Source: Rattus norvegicus (taxonomy: Eukaryota > Chordata > Mammalia > Rodentia > Muridae). Taken from it: a stretch of 64,000 nt of DNA. The stretch spans positions 110,829,688 through 110,893,687 of the forward strand of contig NC_086025.1 in assembly GCF_036323735.1 (NCBI RefSeq), given 5' to 3'. The notes below the pieces were generated by a model that ran no database searches, had not been told where the DNA came from, and saw only the letters and a list, made by a program, of their open reading frames with translations. Both the position numbers and the translations under genes were made by a program. This document shows, piece after piece, positions 21,983-32,056 of the stretch. Position 1 is the stretch's first letter. Each line of letters opens with the position of its first letter.

Positions 21983-22012
21983 GTAAGTCCAGTATTAAGA
22001 ACTAGAAGGTCT

Positions 22013-22188
22013 GCTGGGCAGTGATGCACACACCTTTAATCCCAACACTTAGGAGGCAGAGGTGGGTGATCTCTGAGTACAATCATAGCCTGATCTACAC
22101 AGTGAGTTCCAAGATAGCCAAGGCTACACAGAGAAACCCTGTCTCAAAATGCTCCCCCTCAAAACAAAACAAAATCAAATAAACAAAA
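22013..22188 (+). mobile_element. B1 SINE
   Basis: Nearly full-length B1: 'gctgggcagtgatgcacacacctttaatcccaacacttaggaggcagaggtggg...gatagccaaggctacacagagaaaccctgtctcaaaa' with an AAAAC-rich tail to 22188. Confidence 0.95.
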
Positions 22189-22468
22189 GAACTAGGAGGT
22201 ACCAAGAAACTGAGGCTAAAAATTCATAACTATCAGAAGAGTTATACTGCTAAGAGATCGTTTCTCCTGTAAGACTCATACTTTAAATAACATGACTATA
22301 ATACCTTTAGGATTAAAAAGTGTACTTAATTAATAATCGCTAAAAGCAAATTCACTGGTAACACAAATTATACTACCTTCAAAAATGTAATTTCAGGAGA
22401 AATTACCATTTCTCTCTTAATGCATTCTTTCAGGGCATACTAATAGAATTAGAAGCATAGATACCTAC
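22189..22468. other. Unannotated, probable intron
   Basis: AT-rich unique sequence immediately 3' (on the minus strand) of the candidate exon at 22469. Confidence 0.4.
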
Positions 22469-22519
22469 CTGGCCGTCCCTTGCTGGGAATCCATGATAAC
22501 CCGGGGTCAGTGGCTCGTT
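22469..22519 (-). CDS. Candidate internal coding exon (51 bp), unnamed gene
   Basis: On the minus strand a T-rich 3' splice site (attttgtcttag/AAC, at 22520) and a consensus 5' splice site (CCAG/gtaggtat, at 22468) enclose 51 bp that keep two frames open: phase 0 gives NEPLTPGYHGFPARDGQ; phase 1 gives RATDPGLSWIPSKGRP. The segment is about 60% GC with three CpG sites inside AT-rich flanks, a contrast typical of a conserved exon. A branch-like ttcttaac lies some 45 bases upstream. Both readings continue in phase into 19137-19183. No repeat overlaps it. I do not recognise the protein. Confidence 0.55.
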
Positions 22520-22529
22520 CTAAGACAAA

Positions 22530-22546
22530 ATAATAATAATAATAAT
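22530..22546. repeat. Short (AAT)n
   Basis: Five ATA/AAT units. On the minus strand they supply T-rich sequence just upstream of the 22469-22519 candidate's 3' splice site. Confidence 0.85.
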
Positions 22547-23009
22547 CAAACTTTAAAAGCAAATGTTAAGAATCAAAATCATGCAAACTAATCAAATACA
22601 AATTTCGTCCCAAGTTCCCAAAATTTGCTATTTTGATAATGTTCCTGCATACATAAATTCTCTCCAGCTAAACACTACAATGCCATAAATGCAAACACGC
22701 TACAGACAAATCCTAGTTTTTCTCTTTGTGTAGGCAGACTGTTTCCTTTTCTGTGTTCCTCAAGCTGAGTACTACTGAGACAAGGAAGAGTAAGTCCTAA
22801 CTTTGTCCTCCCTGGAGTTTGAGCAGACCCAGAGGCTGACACAGGACGACAGACAATGTTCCACATGTTTCCATGTGTACACAACCTGTTGAGCAATGCT
22901 TTTAACCTGGAGTGTCAGTTAAACTATCAGTTCTGTTAGCCCAGATGCAGTTCTACTTCTGCTCAGGACTCCCTTACCACTCAATCACCAACTGGCTCAA
23001 AGTGGCCGC
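22547..23009. other. Unannotated stretch
   Basis: Unique-looking. A plus-strand segment 22734-22789 has a very pyrimidine-rich acceptor-like start and AGA/gtaagtcc end with one open frame, but it lies 214 bases from a minus-strand candidate and was not accepted. Confidence 0.45.
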
Positions 23010-23180
23010 TAGCATACATACATGTTAGTGTAACTTACATTACTTGCACAGTTTCTGCTCCACATTATCTATTAATTTTTCCTTTTAGAATTCACATTTA
23101 GTATGTCTCCTCTTCATACCAAATAGTAAAATCAAGATCCCTGAGGGTAGAGGTGCCAGCCAACAGAAGCACTAATTCAG
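23010..23180 (+). mobile_element. L2 (ancient LINE) fragment
   Basis: 'taacttacattacttgcacagtttctgctcc...tttttccttttagaattcac...tccctgagggtagaggtgcc' resembles the L2 3' region (cttatcacattgtattgtaatt...ctgtgagctccctgagggcagggac). Very worn. Confidence 0.4.
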
Positions 23181-23599
23181 CCCCACGGCACACACAAATC
23201 ATGAGCACCTACTTTGGCTGACTGGACCCACTTGATCATCCAGGTAATAGATATTGAGTAATAAAAATTCCAAACTAATGTTAAATGACTGAAAACATGA
23301 GAAAGTAAGTAAATGAGGCCCTGCCTCACAGGCAAGGAACTTTAGGAGACAATGCACACACAAAGGACAAACAAAGCACATAATTTCTTTGTAATTTGTA
23401 AGAACTCAATGTAGCTACTTAAATAGCCTCACCCTCTTCCAAGCACTTGGGTTTTTATTCATTCTAAAGAGAAGAGGAATTTTCACTGATGGGGCTTCAT
23501 GGGAAAAGAGTAAAATTTCCACTTAATGGCAGCTACATCAAAGATATAATTACATTCAAAAGCATGGTTATATATTCATATAGAGTCTGTACCCCCTTC

Positions 23600-23750
23600 A
23601 AAAACATAAGAGGTAGAGTCAATTTAAGCTTATACAGGACTATTGCGTCTTGTCCATCATACCCTGTTCCCTCCCAAGATCTAGCACAATGACTGACACG
23701 TGGTAGGCACCTAAAAGAATATTTAAGCAAATAAATGGAATTGGTCTTGC
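23600..23750 (+). mobile_element. L2 3'-end fragment
   Basis: 'ttgtccatcataccctgttccctcccaagatctagcacaatgactgacacgtggtaggcacctaaaagaatatttaagcaaataaatgg' matches the L2 terminus (gtatccccagcacctagcacagtgcctggcacatagtaggtgctcaataaatg). Confidence 0.65.
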
Positions 23751-23934
23751 ATAAGCTAGCAATTCCAAGTTATTCTCTGTACCTATAATTTTTTGAACAC
23801 TTAAATATTTATAGTCTCCTCAAACAAAACAAAACAACCCTCCTGGTCAGTAATAGAGATAACCGTGACCCACGTCTAGTCCTTGCCCCACCCCCTCTCA
23901 GAGTCCAGAGATTTTTATTTAAATAAATGTAAAA
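23751..23934. other. Unannotated stretch
   Basis: Short unique interval with an AAAAC-rich patch at 23825. Confidence 0.4.
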
Positions 23935-24020
23935 GGGCTGGATGTAGTTCAGTGGTAGAATGCTTGCCTAATACATGTAAGGCCCGGGGTTACTTCCCAG
24001 CAGCACACACATTCAAAAAG
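23935..24020 (+). mobile_element. Old ID-class SINE
   Basis: 'gggctggatgtagttcagtggtagaatgcttgcctaatacatgtaaggcccggggtt' retains A and B box outlines and ends 'cccagcagcacacacatt'. It resembles a tRNA gene (tRNA-Ala ancestry) but is a SINE. Confidence 0.8.
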
Positions 24021-24196
24021 AAATGGACGCCAGGGAAGGATAATTCATCCTCATGCAGCAGCAGATAGGCCTGTCCTTAGGCCAGTGCCACGCTCTCCTG
24101 ATTATTAAAAGTTCTGGAGTGAACTTGGAAATCTTATTCTTCAGCTTTTTCCTTCAAGATTTTTATTTTTAATATTCATAAACCCTTAAGGCTAAG

Positions 24197-24226
24197 GTGT
24201 GTGCGTGCGTGCGTGCGCGCGCGTGC
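24197..24226. repeat. (TGCG)n with GC-alternating core
   Basis: Alternating purine-pyrimidine tract gtgtgcgtgcgtgcgtgcgc followed by gcgcgtgc, a sequence type able to adopt Z-DNA. Confidence 0.92.
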
Positions 24227-24619
24227 CTCACAATTATAACCAAAATAATGTTTTTAAAGGATGCCAAGAAAGTCAAGGGCAGAAAGAATAGTCTTTTTAA
24301 GAAATGCTGATGAGACAACTGGATATCCACATGTAAAGGGAGTTAAAGGCCTGTACTGTTTACTCCAGCTAGACTGACCTAAAACTGTAACGCTTGTGAA
24401 GGAAACCTTCCAGACCTCTGGGCAACCAGTAGTCTCTATACTAGGACACCAGCAGCACGGGAGACAAGCAGGGAGCTCAAGTAAGCACCATCCGAATGTC
24501 CATTTGTCCTTCAGCATCCTCCAGGAACAAAGTCCACCTACACGATGGGGAGTACTCTCAAAGTCACATTTGATGAGGGAAATGTTCCCAGTATGCAAAG
24601 CACTCTTGCAACTCAGCAA

Positions 24620-25630
24620 TGGGCAGGGGTGGGGAGACCTTTAAAATGAAATGAGGCTTTGAACAGTCAATTCTTCAAAAGATATGGAAGATGGCAGGTA
24701 GGAAAGGTGCCTGCAAGGAGGCTCAGTGTCATTAGCCACTGGCACGACCAACCACAGGGACAACACACAACAGGGTAGTCATAATCAGAAGTCTGACGAC
24801 AGCAAAAGTTGAGGATAGAAAAGAAATGAACTCTGTACAGGACTGGTGAGATGGAAAGCAGTACAGCAGTCACCTCACAAATGGCTGGTGGCCCAAGAAG
24901 GTAATACGAGGCTGGACTCGTAAGATGGATGGCTCTGTGGCTAAGGACAGACAGACTGCTCTTGCAGAAGACCTTAGTTTCATTCCCAACACCCAAGTCA
25001 GAAGGCCCGTAAGTGCCTGTAACTCCGGCTCTGAAGCATTCGATGCCTGTAGCACCTGTGGGCGTCTGCACTCATATATGTACATATTCACACATGTATG
25101 CACTCATGTATGTACATATTCACACATGTATGCACACACAATGAAAAATAAAATAAAAAAAGTTACGCACACTGTTACCACATGGCTCGGAAACTCCACA
25201 ACAGGGAATGTAGCCAAGGAAACAAAACACACATCCACTCGGACAGAGCTTGTGTGAGCTCAGCCAAATCTCATACGGCCCAGAGAGTAGAGCTACCAAC
25301 AGCAGCACCATTAGACACAAGGGACTAAATGTGGATGAATCCTGAAGACATCACAGCAGGCAAAAAAGACCAGAGAGAAAATGGCCAGAAACTTCATCAT
25401 TCCATTTATAGGAAATGTCCAAACTGACAAGTCCACGGGGACAGAAAATAGCTGAGTGGGTTTAGAGGCAGAGGGTGAAAACAAGCAGTAACCAGCAGCA
25501 GGTTCCATTGGGATGATGAAACTGCTGGAAATTGGGTACTGGTGACAGACGCACAGTTCGGGCGTTATACAAAAACCGCCAATCCTCTGAAGAGATTAAT
25601 AGTGTAGGAGCACCTCAGTCAACCTCTCAC
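24620..25630 (+). mobile_element. Old LINE-1 (L1M) ORF2 end and 3' UTR, broken by a B2
   Basis: 'gaacagtcaattcttcaaaagatatgg' (ORF2 motif gaacaggcaattctccaaagaag), 'ctcagtgtcattagccactgg', 'gtagtcataatcagaag', then after the SINE 'gtgagctcagccaaatctc', 'catttataggaaatgtccaaactgac...gggacagaaaatagctgagtgggtttagaggc' and the 'gatgaaactgctggaaattgg' block of the 3' UTR. Coding capacity is destroyed. Confidence 0.8.
24908..25165 (+). mobile_element. B2/B3 SINE with internal 32-bp tandem duplication
   Basis: Inserted into the old LINE-1. Head 'aagatggatggctctgtggctaagg', 'cagactgctcttgcagaag', 'cctgtaactccggctc'. Units 25068-25099 and 25100-25131 are 32-bp tandem copies differing at one position. 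Confidence 0.85.
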
Positions 25631-25637
25631 TTTAAAA

Positions 25638-25775
25638 TGATGGGGGCCGGCAAGATGGCTCAGCTGGTAAAGAGGCCTGAGACCTAGCCTGAGAACCTGA
25701 GTTCCATCTCTCAAACCGCAGGGTAGGAAGCAAGAACAACAGTCCACAAACACATCCTGTCCTGACATGCTAGAG
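25638..25775 (+). mobile_element. RSINE1 (B4-class)
   Basis: Head 'gggggccggcaagatggctcagctggtaaag' and 'cctgagttccatctc' match RSINE1; the 3' half ('acaacagtccacaaacac') is worn. Confidence 0.7.
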
Positions 25776-25785
25776 ACCAACAGTA

Positions 25786-25842
25786 CGGGAGGGACGGAGG
25801 GACGGAGGGAGGGAGGGAGGGAGGGACGGAGGGAGGGAGGCA
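25786..25842. repeat. (GGGA)n / GGGACGGA array
   Basis: Tetranucleotide GGGA with interspersed GGAC units, strongly purine-biased on the plus strand. Confidence 0.95.
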
Positions 25843-26009
25843 GAGATCCTGGGAGCTAGTATCATTAAAAACTCTAGGAGCAAAGCTGGAACAACATTAC
25901 CATCTGTTGTACTACAAGGCTAGGGCTACTGGGAACTCTATGTGTTGGAGCTGTGTCTCAGAGTGGTCTACACTAAATGAAGATGCATGGTTTTCCTTTT
26001 CAATTTTAT
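25843..26009. other. Unannotated stretch
   Basis: No feature recognised. Confidence 0.4.
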
Positions 26010-26290
26010 CTTGTACACTCATCTCTAACAATGCATTAACTTTACATGGCTTTGACTTTTATAAATATAAATCTTGCAATGTGTTTCCTAGCAACTCACT
26101 CAATACTGTGTGAGGCTCCTTTCCACTTAATGCACACTGTTACATCCACTCATTCTCAGTGCTGCTCTAGTACCGTATCCTAAATGCCAACAGGTATCCC
26201 CACCCTACTTTCTTGATGAATACTGGAATTCTTCTCCATTACTCTGTGCTTACTAACCACACAGCCTATGGGATCCTTTAGAGACACCAC
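26010..26290 (-). mobile_element. Old LINE-1 ORF2 fragment
   Basis: Plus-strand text 'cctagcaactcactcaatactgtgtgaggctcctttccacttaatgc...gttacatccactcattctcagtgctgctctagtaccgtatcc' follows the antisense of the L1 ORF2 terminal region (catgttgtagcatgtatc...attccattgtatgg). Confidence 0.5.
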
Positions 26291-26794
26291 TTCCCATCCA
26301 TGAGATCAAGAAAAAACAAATGAAACTATTTAACTGTCAAGACTGCTCAAAGAGGAATCATCATACCTAATGTAGGAACGTGAGTTACAGGGGCACTGAC
26401 AGGCAATAGGACAAACTACCCAGTGCGTGCTCCACCTCAGACCCACTGTTCCCTCGGCTCTACAGACTCCCCAGTACACCTGCTCAGGAAACGCGTGCAG
26501 AGTGTCCGTTTTGTCAGCCACAGTGAGAACTTCTTAGGAGGAACTTCCATTTCTCTTACAATGGGGAAATGTTATCATTTACACAGTTCCAACAGCTTGT
26601 GTTCCGGTTTACAAATATAGAGAAGTCTCTAAGAGCTCTCTAAGCTCATAACTTGGCTTGCATGGCACGTACTTTAGACATGAAAGGTATCTTGCTGGCT
26701 CAGTGTTGAAGCAGTGTGAAAACAACAACTGAAGGTTAAAAGCAGGGACTGGATTATAAGAGTTAACATCGTGGATAGAAATAAAGTATATAAA
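26291..26794. other. Unannotated stretch
   Basis: No repeat recognised; short open frames only. Confidence 0.45.
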
Positions 26795-26932
26795 AGCAGG
26801 GCACAGTGCCATGAAGCTAGGACTTCAGCAGCTGTAATCCCGAGGAAATGGAGCAGGAGGACCAGGAATTCCAGTGAATTCCTAGTCCGTCCAGACTATG
26901 TGAGAGTCTGTCTCAAAAACCCATAAATTAAC
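26795..26932 (+). mobile_element. Old B1-class SINE
   Basis: 'agcagggcacagtgccatgaag...cagctgtaatcccgaggaaatgg...gcaggaggaccaggaattcc...agactatgtgagagtctgtctcaaaaaccc'. Diverged; tail runs into TATATACACATATA. Confidence 0.65.
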
Positions 26933-27686
26933 TAATTAAATATATACACATATAAGAAGCACAATTACAACCACAGAAATGCTTACCAGCTACAGAGGCC
27001 AGCACTTAAACCTGTGTGGACATGAGAAAGGGCAACACAAGGTCCTTAAGTAACTGTCAAGTAGCCAACCACAGTGGACGCTGAGTATGCAAATGGACAC
27101 TGAGAAGTGACACGGTGAGACTAATGATCCTGACTTTCCTATCTTCATTGGCACACCTAGGTGTGATAGAGCCACTTAAGCAGAACAACAATGATTAAGG
27201 AGCATCAGCTGTTTGGTAGTCAAGGCCCCAATGCCTTGCTATTGATGCATGCAGTCCTGAGTGTTAAGAAGGCAAAGTTAGTGAAGCTGGTAAGAAGCAC
27301 AGGTCTCTTTTTAAAAGGGGAGGGGCACAGTAGCCTAATATCCCTAGCTTTTAGTACGACAAGACCTCCAGTAACAGTGTGACCGACTAGTAGCGCTGAA
27401 CAGACAACAGTATGGTTTTCTGCAGCAGTGGTCAGTTTCTGCCCTCATTCCAAAGACTGGGGATCCTGTCAAGGGCCTCATATGTGCCGTGCAAGTTCTC
27501 TAACACACACTGTTGTTAATAAAATGGTTTTACTTTAAAAAAAATTGCTTTCTGAAAATTATCAGTATCACCATTGATTAGGTAATATATGTGCAAAAAT
27601 ACCAGCAAAATTACAAAAAACACTTGCATGGGGGAGTCATCATAAAGCAATTTTAGATACAACTGAGAGTTGCTAGGAGGACTTAC
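26933..27686. other. Unannotated stretch
   Basis: Unique-looking. A 35-bp plus-strand segment ending at GAAGCTG/gtaagaag (27296) is open in one frame but too short to weigh. Confidence 0.45.
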
Positions 27687-27737
27687 CAATGCTGAGTACC
27701 AAAGGTCCTGCTTCTGGCTCCCGATCACAGTCGTGAT
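27687..27737 (-). CDS. Weak candidate exon (51 bp)
   Basis: Minus strand: strong 5' splice site CATTG/gtaagtcc at 27686; the 3' site gggtctag/ATC at 27738 has a poor pyrimidine tract, which is the main doubt. Phase 0 reads ITTVIGSQKQDLWYSAL; phase 1 reads HDCDREPEAGPLVLSI. Either joins in phase to 22469-22519, the next candidate on this strand. About 53% GC with two CpG. No repeat overlap and no family recognised. Confidence 0.3.
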
Positions 27738-28081
27738 CTAGACCCCAAGGGGCCGTCTACACAGTACTAAAGCTAAGCCTGCAGGGAGCCTCAGGAGGCA
27801 TCACAGTGCCCAAGGTACTCAACAGGTCACGCTTGGCCAACCTAAGGCTGTGTGAAAGCATGTCATACCAGTCAGTATCACTGATCAAGGCTGGCTGGGA
27901 CAGAGGCAGAAACAACAAGCTGATCAATTTTTAAAGTCCAAAAGCTGTTAGGTTTCAGGCAGTCCGAATATCCAGAAATGAGCTCACAGTGGTCTATAGG
28001 AGGTTACATAAAAGCCGGTATTACTTAGGAACTTGTGAAACTGATTCCCATCTGCCAAAAGAAGTCATTTACCTCCCTTAC
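27738..28081. other. Unannotated stretch
   Basis: No repeat recognised. Would be intron if the flanking candidate exons are real. Confidence 0.4.
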
Positions 28082-28125
28082 CTCTGACAGAAGGGAAATA
28101 GGGCTCCATTGACATATACCTGTGC
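28082..28125 (-). CDS. Very weak candidate exon (44 bp)
   Basis: Minus strand: 3' site tttctcgtacgcag/GCAC and 5' site CAGAG/gtaaggga. All three frames are open, so coding evidence is minimal. Phase 1 (TGICQWSPISLLSE) and phase 2 (HRYMSMEPYFPSVR) both join in phase to 27687-27737. Confidence 0.18.
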
Positions 28126-28139
28126 CTGCGTACGAGAAA

Positions 28140-28470
28140 CCATTCTACCCTCCAGGCTCCCTCAGTCCCTACTCACAGTACTTGTTAAACATCAGAACAC
28201 CCCCCCCCCCACCAGACTTAGGTCTCCTGACCTTCCCAACAGCCAATCACCCTCCTCACAATCTCTACTATTCCCACGCTCACGCTCTTGTTCCCTTCCT
28301 AGGCTCCATTCTCTACCTCCGTGCCTCCACTCTTCTCTCCTGGTCACTCACCTCCCGAGCCCTGGCCTTATCCAGTCTGATTCCCTTACTCTCTGCTCTA
28401 GATTCTTGCAGATGCCTCTGGATGTTCCTTCATTACCTTCCCCCTCCCCCATGAACCCTTCCCTAATAAT
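28140..28470. repeat. Pyrimidine-rich tract with C11 run
   Basis: Plus strand is dominated by C and T for some 330 bases, with a pure C run at 28200-28210. Produces a long but low-complexity proline/serine/leucine open frame (28109-28519) that I do not regard as a gene. Confidence 0.7.
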
Positions 28471-29235
28471 GGAGTGTGCATGCCAGCAGTTTCTCTACTG
28501 CCCCATCCCGCCACAGTGATGCTGAAACCCAGGAGAGGCACAAATAAACCCAGGTCAGCACCACTGCTTTTTACTTTTTTATCTAAAAAAATCAAACCAA
28601 TTTCACAAAATGGAAGAGGAAGGACATTATGAATAAAACAAAATTTGTGCTTCAGGAGAAGGAAGCAAATTAAGGTAGGGACTGACCTGTTTTCCACCAG
28701 CACAACTTGGGTAATGCCCATGACTTATTCTCTGTTTGAAATAAAGTCATTGCCTTGAATGCATTTGGAACAATGGAAGGAGAAATTATTTACACCACAT
28801 GGACTGGGGCAATTGCTCCTGATATTTCATTACCTTGCTCACTGCAAGTTGCTCTTTTTCAAGCATTGGTTCTAGTTTAAACAGAGAAGGAAGTAAATAT
28901 CGCAGGCACTAACATGAGCCTAAATTGCATGTGCTAATCCGTGCAAACTAAACCACAGCAACAAATAAAATCTCTCTAGCTCAAGAAGAGAAACACGGCT
29001 AAGCAACCAAGTATTACTCTGCTTCCAAATCACAGGGTTAAAGTACGTAAAGATAGGATGAAGATTTCTAAGGAGTATAGATTTAGTAGGTCCAGCCTGC
29101 TTCCAGTTTAAGGTTCAATTGCTAACTGGTAAACTAATCGTTCTTGCTATGCAAGTCACAATCCACTGTCCCTCCTGGTCCACACAATGGATGGCAGTTC
29201 TGTTAACTCCTCACCTACACTCTGACCTTGGTGGA
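28471..29235. other. Unannotated stretch
   Basis: An AATAAA occurs near 28542. A 45-bp minus-strand splice-bounded segment (28687-28731) was noted and rejected. No repeat recognised. Confidence 0.45.
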
Positions 29236-29550
29236 TGTGATGGTTTGTATATGTTCAGCCCAGGGAATGGCACTATTAGGTGTGGCACTGTTGGAGTAGG
29301 TGCAGCATTGTGGGCGTGGGCTTTAAGACCTCATCCTAGCTGCCTGGAGGCCAGTATTCTGCTAGCAGCCTTCACATGAAGATGTAGAACTCAGCTCCTC
29401 CTGCACCCTGCCTGCCTGGATGCTGCCATGTTCTTGCCTTGATGATAATGGACTGAACCTCGGAACATGTAAGCCAACCTCAATTAAATGCTGTCCTTAT
29501 AAGAGTTGCCTTGGCCATGGTGTTTGTTCACAGCAGTAAACCCTAAGACA
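29236..29550 (+). mobile_element. ORR1A-like solo LTR (ERVL-MaLR)
   Basis: Starts TGTGATGGTTTGTATATG, contains 'cagggaatggcactattagg', 'ctgcctggatgctgccatg', 'gatgataatggactgaacctc', an ATTAAA signal ('cctcaattaaatgctg') and ends 'cagcagtaaaccctaagaca'. About 315 bp, fitting ORR1A. No internal region follows, so a solo LTR. Flanks gtgga and gggtt do not match, so no target duplication was found. Confidence 0.9.
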
Positions 29551-29924
29551 GGGTTTACTACTTGTTTGTCAACATTAAAAATGCCCGTGGTCTAAATGAA
29601 TTTCATACCAAATTGGAAGGGAAAGACTACAGGCTTCTCAAACCCCATCTTTTCAATAAGTCATGAGATCTAAAAGATAAATCAATCCCTTTCCTTAGAG
29701 ACGAGAAGGCTATAAAGTTGAGAAAAGGTCTCTAATCTTTTAAAGAGACAGGTGCCAAGTAAAAGGCTCTGGCTGGGAAATTAGAATTCCCCTGTTCTCA
29801 TATCTATTGACTACTGATCTCACACACCTAACTCCTGTCTCCCGTTGGAAGTCAGAAGTTTAATTTTCAAATACTGGATACAATGCCTGATGCTAGCAAG
29901 CAACCACACCCCAGTTTGTCAACT
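29551..29924. other. Unannotated stretch
   Basis: No feature recognised. Confidence 0.4.
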
Positions 29925-30025
29925 ATGTAACAGAATGTCTACCTCACACAGCAGTGATGGTTAGGGAACACGAGACAAGATTACCTGGCACAGAATTTAA
30001 CACAAGAGATGCTCAAAGGAATAAT
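29925..30025 (+). mobile_element. MIR 3' fragment
   Basis: 'tacctcacacagcagtgatggttagggaacacgagacaagattacctggcacagaatttaacacaagagatgctcaaagg' follows the MIR 3' half (tagggttgttgtgagg...agcacagtgcctggcac...gcgctcaa). Confidence 0.5.
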
Positions 30026-30204
30026 TTCCTTGTTACAAAATAACTCGAAGTAGAAACTATGTAACAAGTGAATATGAACTCTGCAACTCCCCACAAGTCC
30101 AAACAACTAAGCTCTCTCTTAGCTTTCTCTCCCATCAGTTCCTCAGGTATGTGGCAAATGACCATCCAGTTTCACAGATGTTAACAAATTTCATAAAAAA
30201 TTAG

Positions 30205-30450
30205 TGATGTTGGGGAAGAGTGATATACAAGGCCAACCTGGGTGACATAGCAAAATCTGTTCAGAAATTGACTTAGGTATAGAGAGCTAAACTATGTTTA
30301 AAAAAACAAAGTCAGGAATGACAGCATATGCCTGTAACCGCTGCACCCAAAGGGGTAGAAACAGGTAGCCCAAGAGCTCAGGGCTAATTTCAGCAACATA
30401 AAAAGCACAAGGCCAGCTTGAGACCCTTTTGAATAAACAAAAATTAAATA
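30205..30450 (+). mobile_element. Old B1-class SINE pieces
   Basis: 30205-30262 has only the second half ('caaggccaacctgggtgacatagcaaaatctg'). 30310-30450 has 'catatgcctgtaaccgctgcacccaaagg' and 'cacaaggccagcttgagaccc' plus an A-rich tail. Both very worn. Confidence 0.5.
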
Positions 30451-30467
30451 AAAGAACTGTAACAGGA

Positions 30468-30615
30468 TGGTTGTGATATAGACTTTAATACCAGTACTTG
30501 AAAGGGAGAGACAGGTGGATCCCTATGAGTTCGAGGCCAGCCTGGTCTACAAAGCAAGTTCTAGGACAGCCAAGGCTACACAGAGAAACCCTGTCTAGAA
30601 CAACAAAACAAAACC
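30468..30615 (+). mobile_element. B1 SINE
   Basis: 'agactttaataccagtacttgaaagggagagacaggtggatccctatgagttcgaggccagcctggtctacaaagcaagttctaggacagccaaggctacacagagaaaccctgtct'. Young-looking second half, worn first 20 bases. Confidence 0.93.
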
Positions 30616-31189
30616 ACAACAAAATACAAACAAAACGAATGAGTAAAGTCATTAGCTAGACATCTGAGGAAGACGCGAATGAGGTTATTTCTAAGAAAAG
30701 CAGAGGAGCTTTGCCTTTTACAATGATTATGCTTCCTACGTGAGGAGAGCATGCTCCTGCCATCCCCTGGGTTTTTTAATTCACTTAATTTTATCCTTGC
30801 TTTTATTATTTAAGTAATATTTGTTCAAGAAAACAGAATATTACTTTAAAGTAAAGAAAAATAAGAGTCTCCCTTAGTTTATCCTTCCACATTTAAGGCT
30901 TATGCTCATGGTACAAACAGAACTCCCAATCTGAACATATGACATCACTGTGATGCCTTGAATGAAGAATGCCAAACCATGAAACTTTATTTCATGTACA
31001 AAGTTACTTAAAATGCAACATAAAAATCACCTTCCAATTATTATATATGTAAAGGGTACATAAAATGTGAACTTCATGCTTATTCATTCCCCAAATCTCA
31101 TTACAAACATGAAAATATTCCAAATATAAAAATGTAATAATCTTAAACTCTGAAGGATATTCTACATACATAATATTAAGCAGTTTTTT
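30616..31189. other. AT-rich unannotated stretch
   Basis: May include the far 3' UTR of the antisense LINE-1 that follows, but I could not align it with confidence. Confidence 0.35.
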
Positions 31190-32056
31190 CCTTTCTTAAA
31201 AAGTTGTGGTTTGTTATATTCTTAAAACCACCTATCTCTAGCTTTCTAGGTTCCCCAATTGAAACTGAGTACTTTAAACACTAATTTTCCATTCTATATA
31301 GCTTGACAAATAGCACTCTACACTGGGTCATCATAGATCTGACTACTCAGATACTTTATGAACAGAATCTTAGTATCTGTCTCTCTGTGGCTGGCTTACG
31401 TCACAGTATCTTTGAAGTCTATCCACATTATAGCAGGTGTCAAAGCTTCCCTTAGCGCTGCACTGTATATGGACAACATATTCCACCGTCTTGTACACTT
31501 GTGGGAAGGATGCCAAGCACCTATTCAGACAAGTACCTGCTCGCCACCTGTCTCTGGCTCATCTAGGTTTACATCCAGGAGAACTATGTTACTGGTGACT
31601 CTAACTTTTTGAATTGACACCAACTACTTTTCACGGCAGTTGTACCATCATCTTGCATTCCTATCAGCAATAATACACAGGGATTTTGATTTCTTCCCCA
31701 TCCTCACAAACGCCTGCTTATCTTGTCCCTTTGTTTCTTTAATAATAGCTATCCTGTGAGTATGAAGTAGCTTCTAATGATAGCATTAATCTTTTTCTTA
31801 TGATTAGTGAACTGAGCATCTTTTCTGTCCTTATTGGTCATTAATATATGTTTACAGAACTATCTTGACAGTCTATTAAAATATTTTTCTCAATTGAGCT
31901 GTGGAAGATTATTTTGCTATTAGGTTCAGTTGTTGGCCTTGTGTTTTAGATATCAATCACTTAGTAGACACATGATTTGCAATTTTTTTTCTATTACTGA
32001 GTTCCTTTCATTCTGTTATTAGTGTCCTTTGATGAATAAAAGTGTTTAAATGTCTG

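Noticed and set aside
22734..22789. Plus-strand segment with a very strong-looking acceptor and AGA/gtaagtcc donor
   Set aside because: Only one frame open, low GC, and it is 214 bases from the better minus-strand candidate; probably a T-rich chance match.
28109..28519. 136-codon proline/serine-rich open frame
   Set aside because: Product of a pyrimidine-rich low-complexity tract including a C11 run; a second frame over the same bases is open for 110 codons.
28687..28731. 45-bp minus-strand segment between tttcaaacag and ACAG/gtcagt
   Set aside because: Phase-compatible with the 28082 candidate in one reading, but the donor is non-optimal and the frame contains four tryptophans; weak.
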